From NCBI GenBank assembly GCA_028875085.1, contig JAPPFU010000160.1, forward strand, positions 1 to 5,589: 5,589 bases of DNA. Reading direction: 5' to 3'. The position numbers and the translations under genes were made by a program. The DNA comes from Chloroflexota bacterium. GTDB taxonomy: Bacteria > Chloroflexota > Dehalococcoidia > Lucifugimonadales > Australimonadaceae. This document shows, in pieces, positions 5,506-5,589 of the stretch. The notes under the pieces were generated by a model. That model was not told the DNA's origin, searched no databases, and worked only from the letters and a program-made list of their open reading frames with translations. Each line of letters begins with the position of its first letter. Position 1 is the stretch's first letter.

Positions 5506-5589
5506 GTGTACGACAAGGAACTCTTGAAGGGCAACACGGAGACGCTGCTGTTGGCGCTCCTGAGCGATGAGCCGATGTACGGCTACCAG
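5506..5589 (+). CDS. PadR-family transcriptional regulator, N-terminal fragment (cut by window end)
   Basis: Twenty-eight codons are visible before the window ends. The translation starts (M)YDKELLKGNTETLLLALL and continues SDEPMYGYQ. ELLKGNTETLLLALL followed by a short turn and MYGYQ is the characteristic first helix and following segment of the PadR winged-helix DNA-binding domain. PadR proteins are cytoplasmic dimeric repressors, often autoregulated and often controlling efflux pumps or stress genes beside them. The GTG start has an ideal ribosome site and a sigma70-type promoter upstream. The protein is incomplete only because the window stops, so its length, C-terminal subgroup and target genes cannot be judged. 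Confidence 0.88.
   Translation, partial: MYDKELLKGNTETLLLALLSDEPMYGYQ

Overview
This is a GC-rich bacterial stretch with every gene on the + strand. It carries housekeeping metabolism plus the start of a regulator gene. Gene content and codon style (high GC, mostly C/G third positions, TTG/GTG starts, a class II ribonucleotide reductase beside nrdR, proC followed by a YggT gene, a PadR regulator) would fit a Chloroflexota-like organism (for example a Dehalococcoidia/SAR202 lineage). That assignment is an inference from style and context, not proof.

Layout. Positions 1-120 are extremely G-rich homopolymer sequence, including a 14-G run, and look more like a low-quality sequence end than biology. 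nrdR (165-782) and nrdJ (779-2965) then form a unit overlapping by ATGA. NrdR is the Zn-ribbon/ATP-cone repressor of ribonucleotide reductase genes and NrdJ is the adenosylcobalamin-dependent reductase it would be expected to control. A 218-base gap follows, with a strong UUCG-capped hairpin and T-tract (3111-3147) that ends only 36 bases before the next gene. A second tight unit comes next: a PdxA-family dehydrogenase (3184-4206), proC (4207-5031, TTG start directly abutting) and a YggT-family membrane protein (5031-5300, GTG start overlapping by one base). After a 205-base gap with degenerate GCGGGAA-type palindromic sequence and a clear sigma70-type promoter, the first 28 codons of a PadR-family regulator (from 5506) run off the window end.

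How it works together: unit one supplies and regulates deoxyribonucleotide synthesis. Unit two pairs a PdxA-family oxidoreductase (vitamin B6 or, possibly, 4-phospho-threonate/erythronate metabolism) with the last step of proline synthesis and a small membrane protein that often follows proC. The PadR gene appears to be a separate transcription unit.

I see no mobile element, CRISPR array, tRNA or rRNA, and no convincing new multi-gene system. The observations most worth a second look are a marked codon-pair bias (12 of 13 Val-Thr pairs are written GTT/GTA + AC, nearly excluding GTSAC), the terminator/attenuator-like hairpin just before pdxA, unusual motif residues in the PdxA protein, and the C-terminal extension of NrdR.
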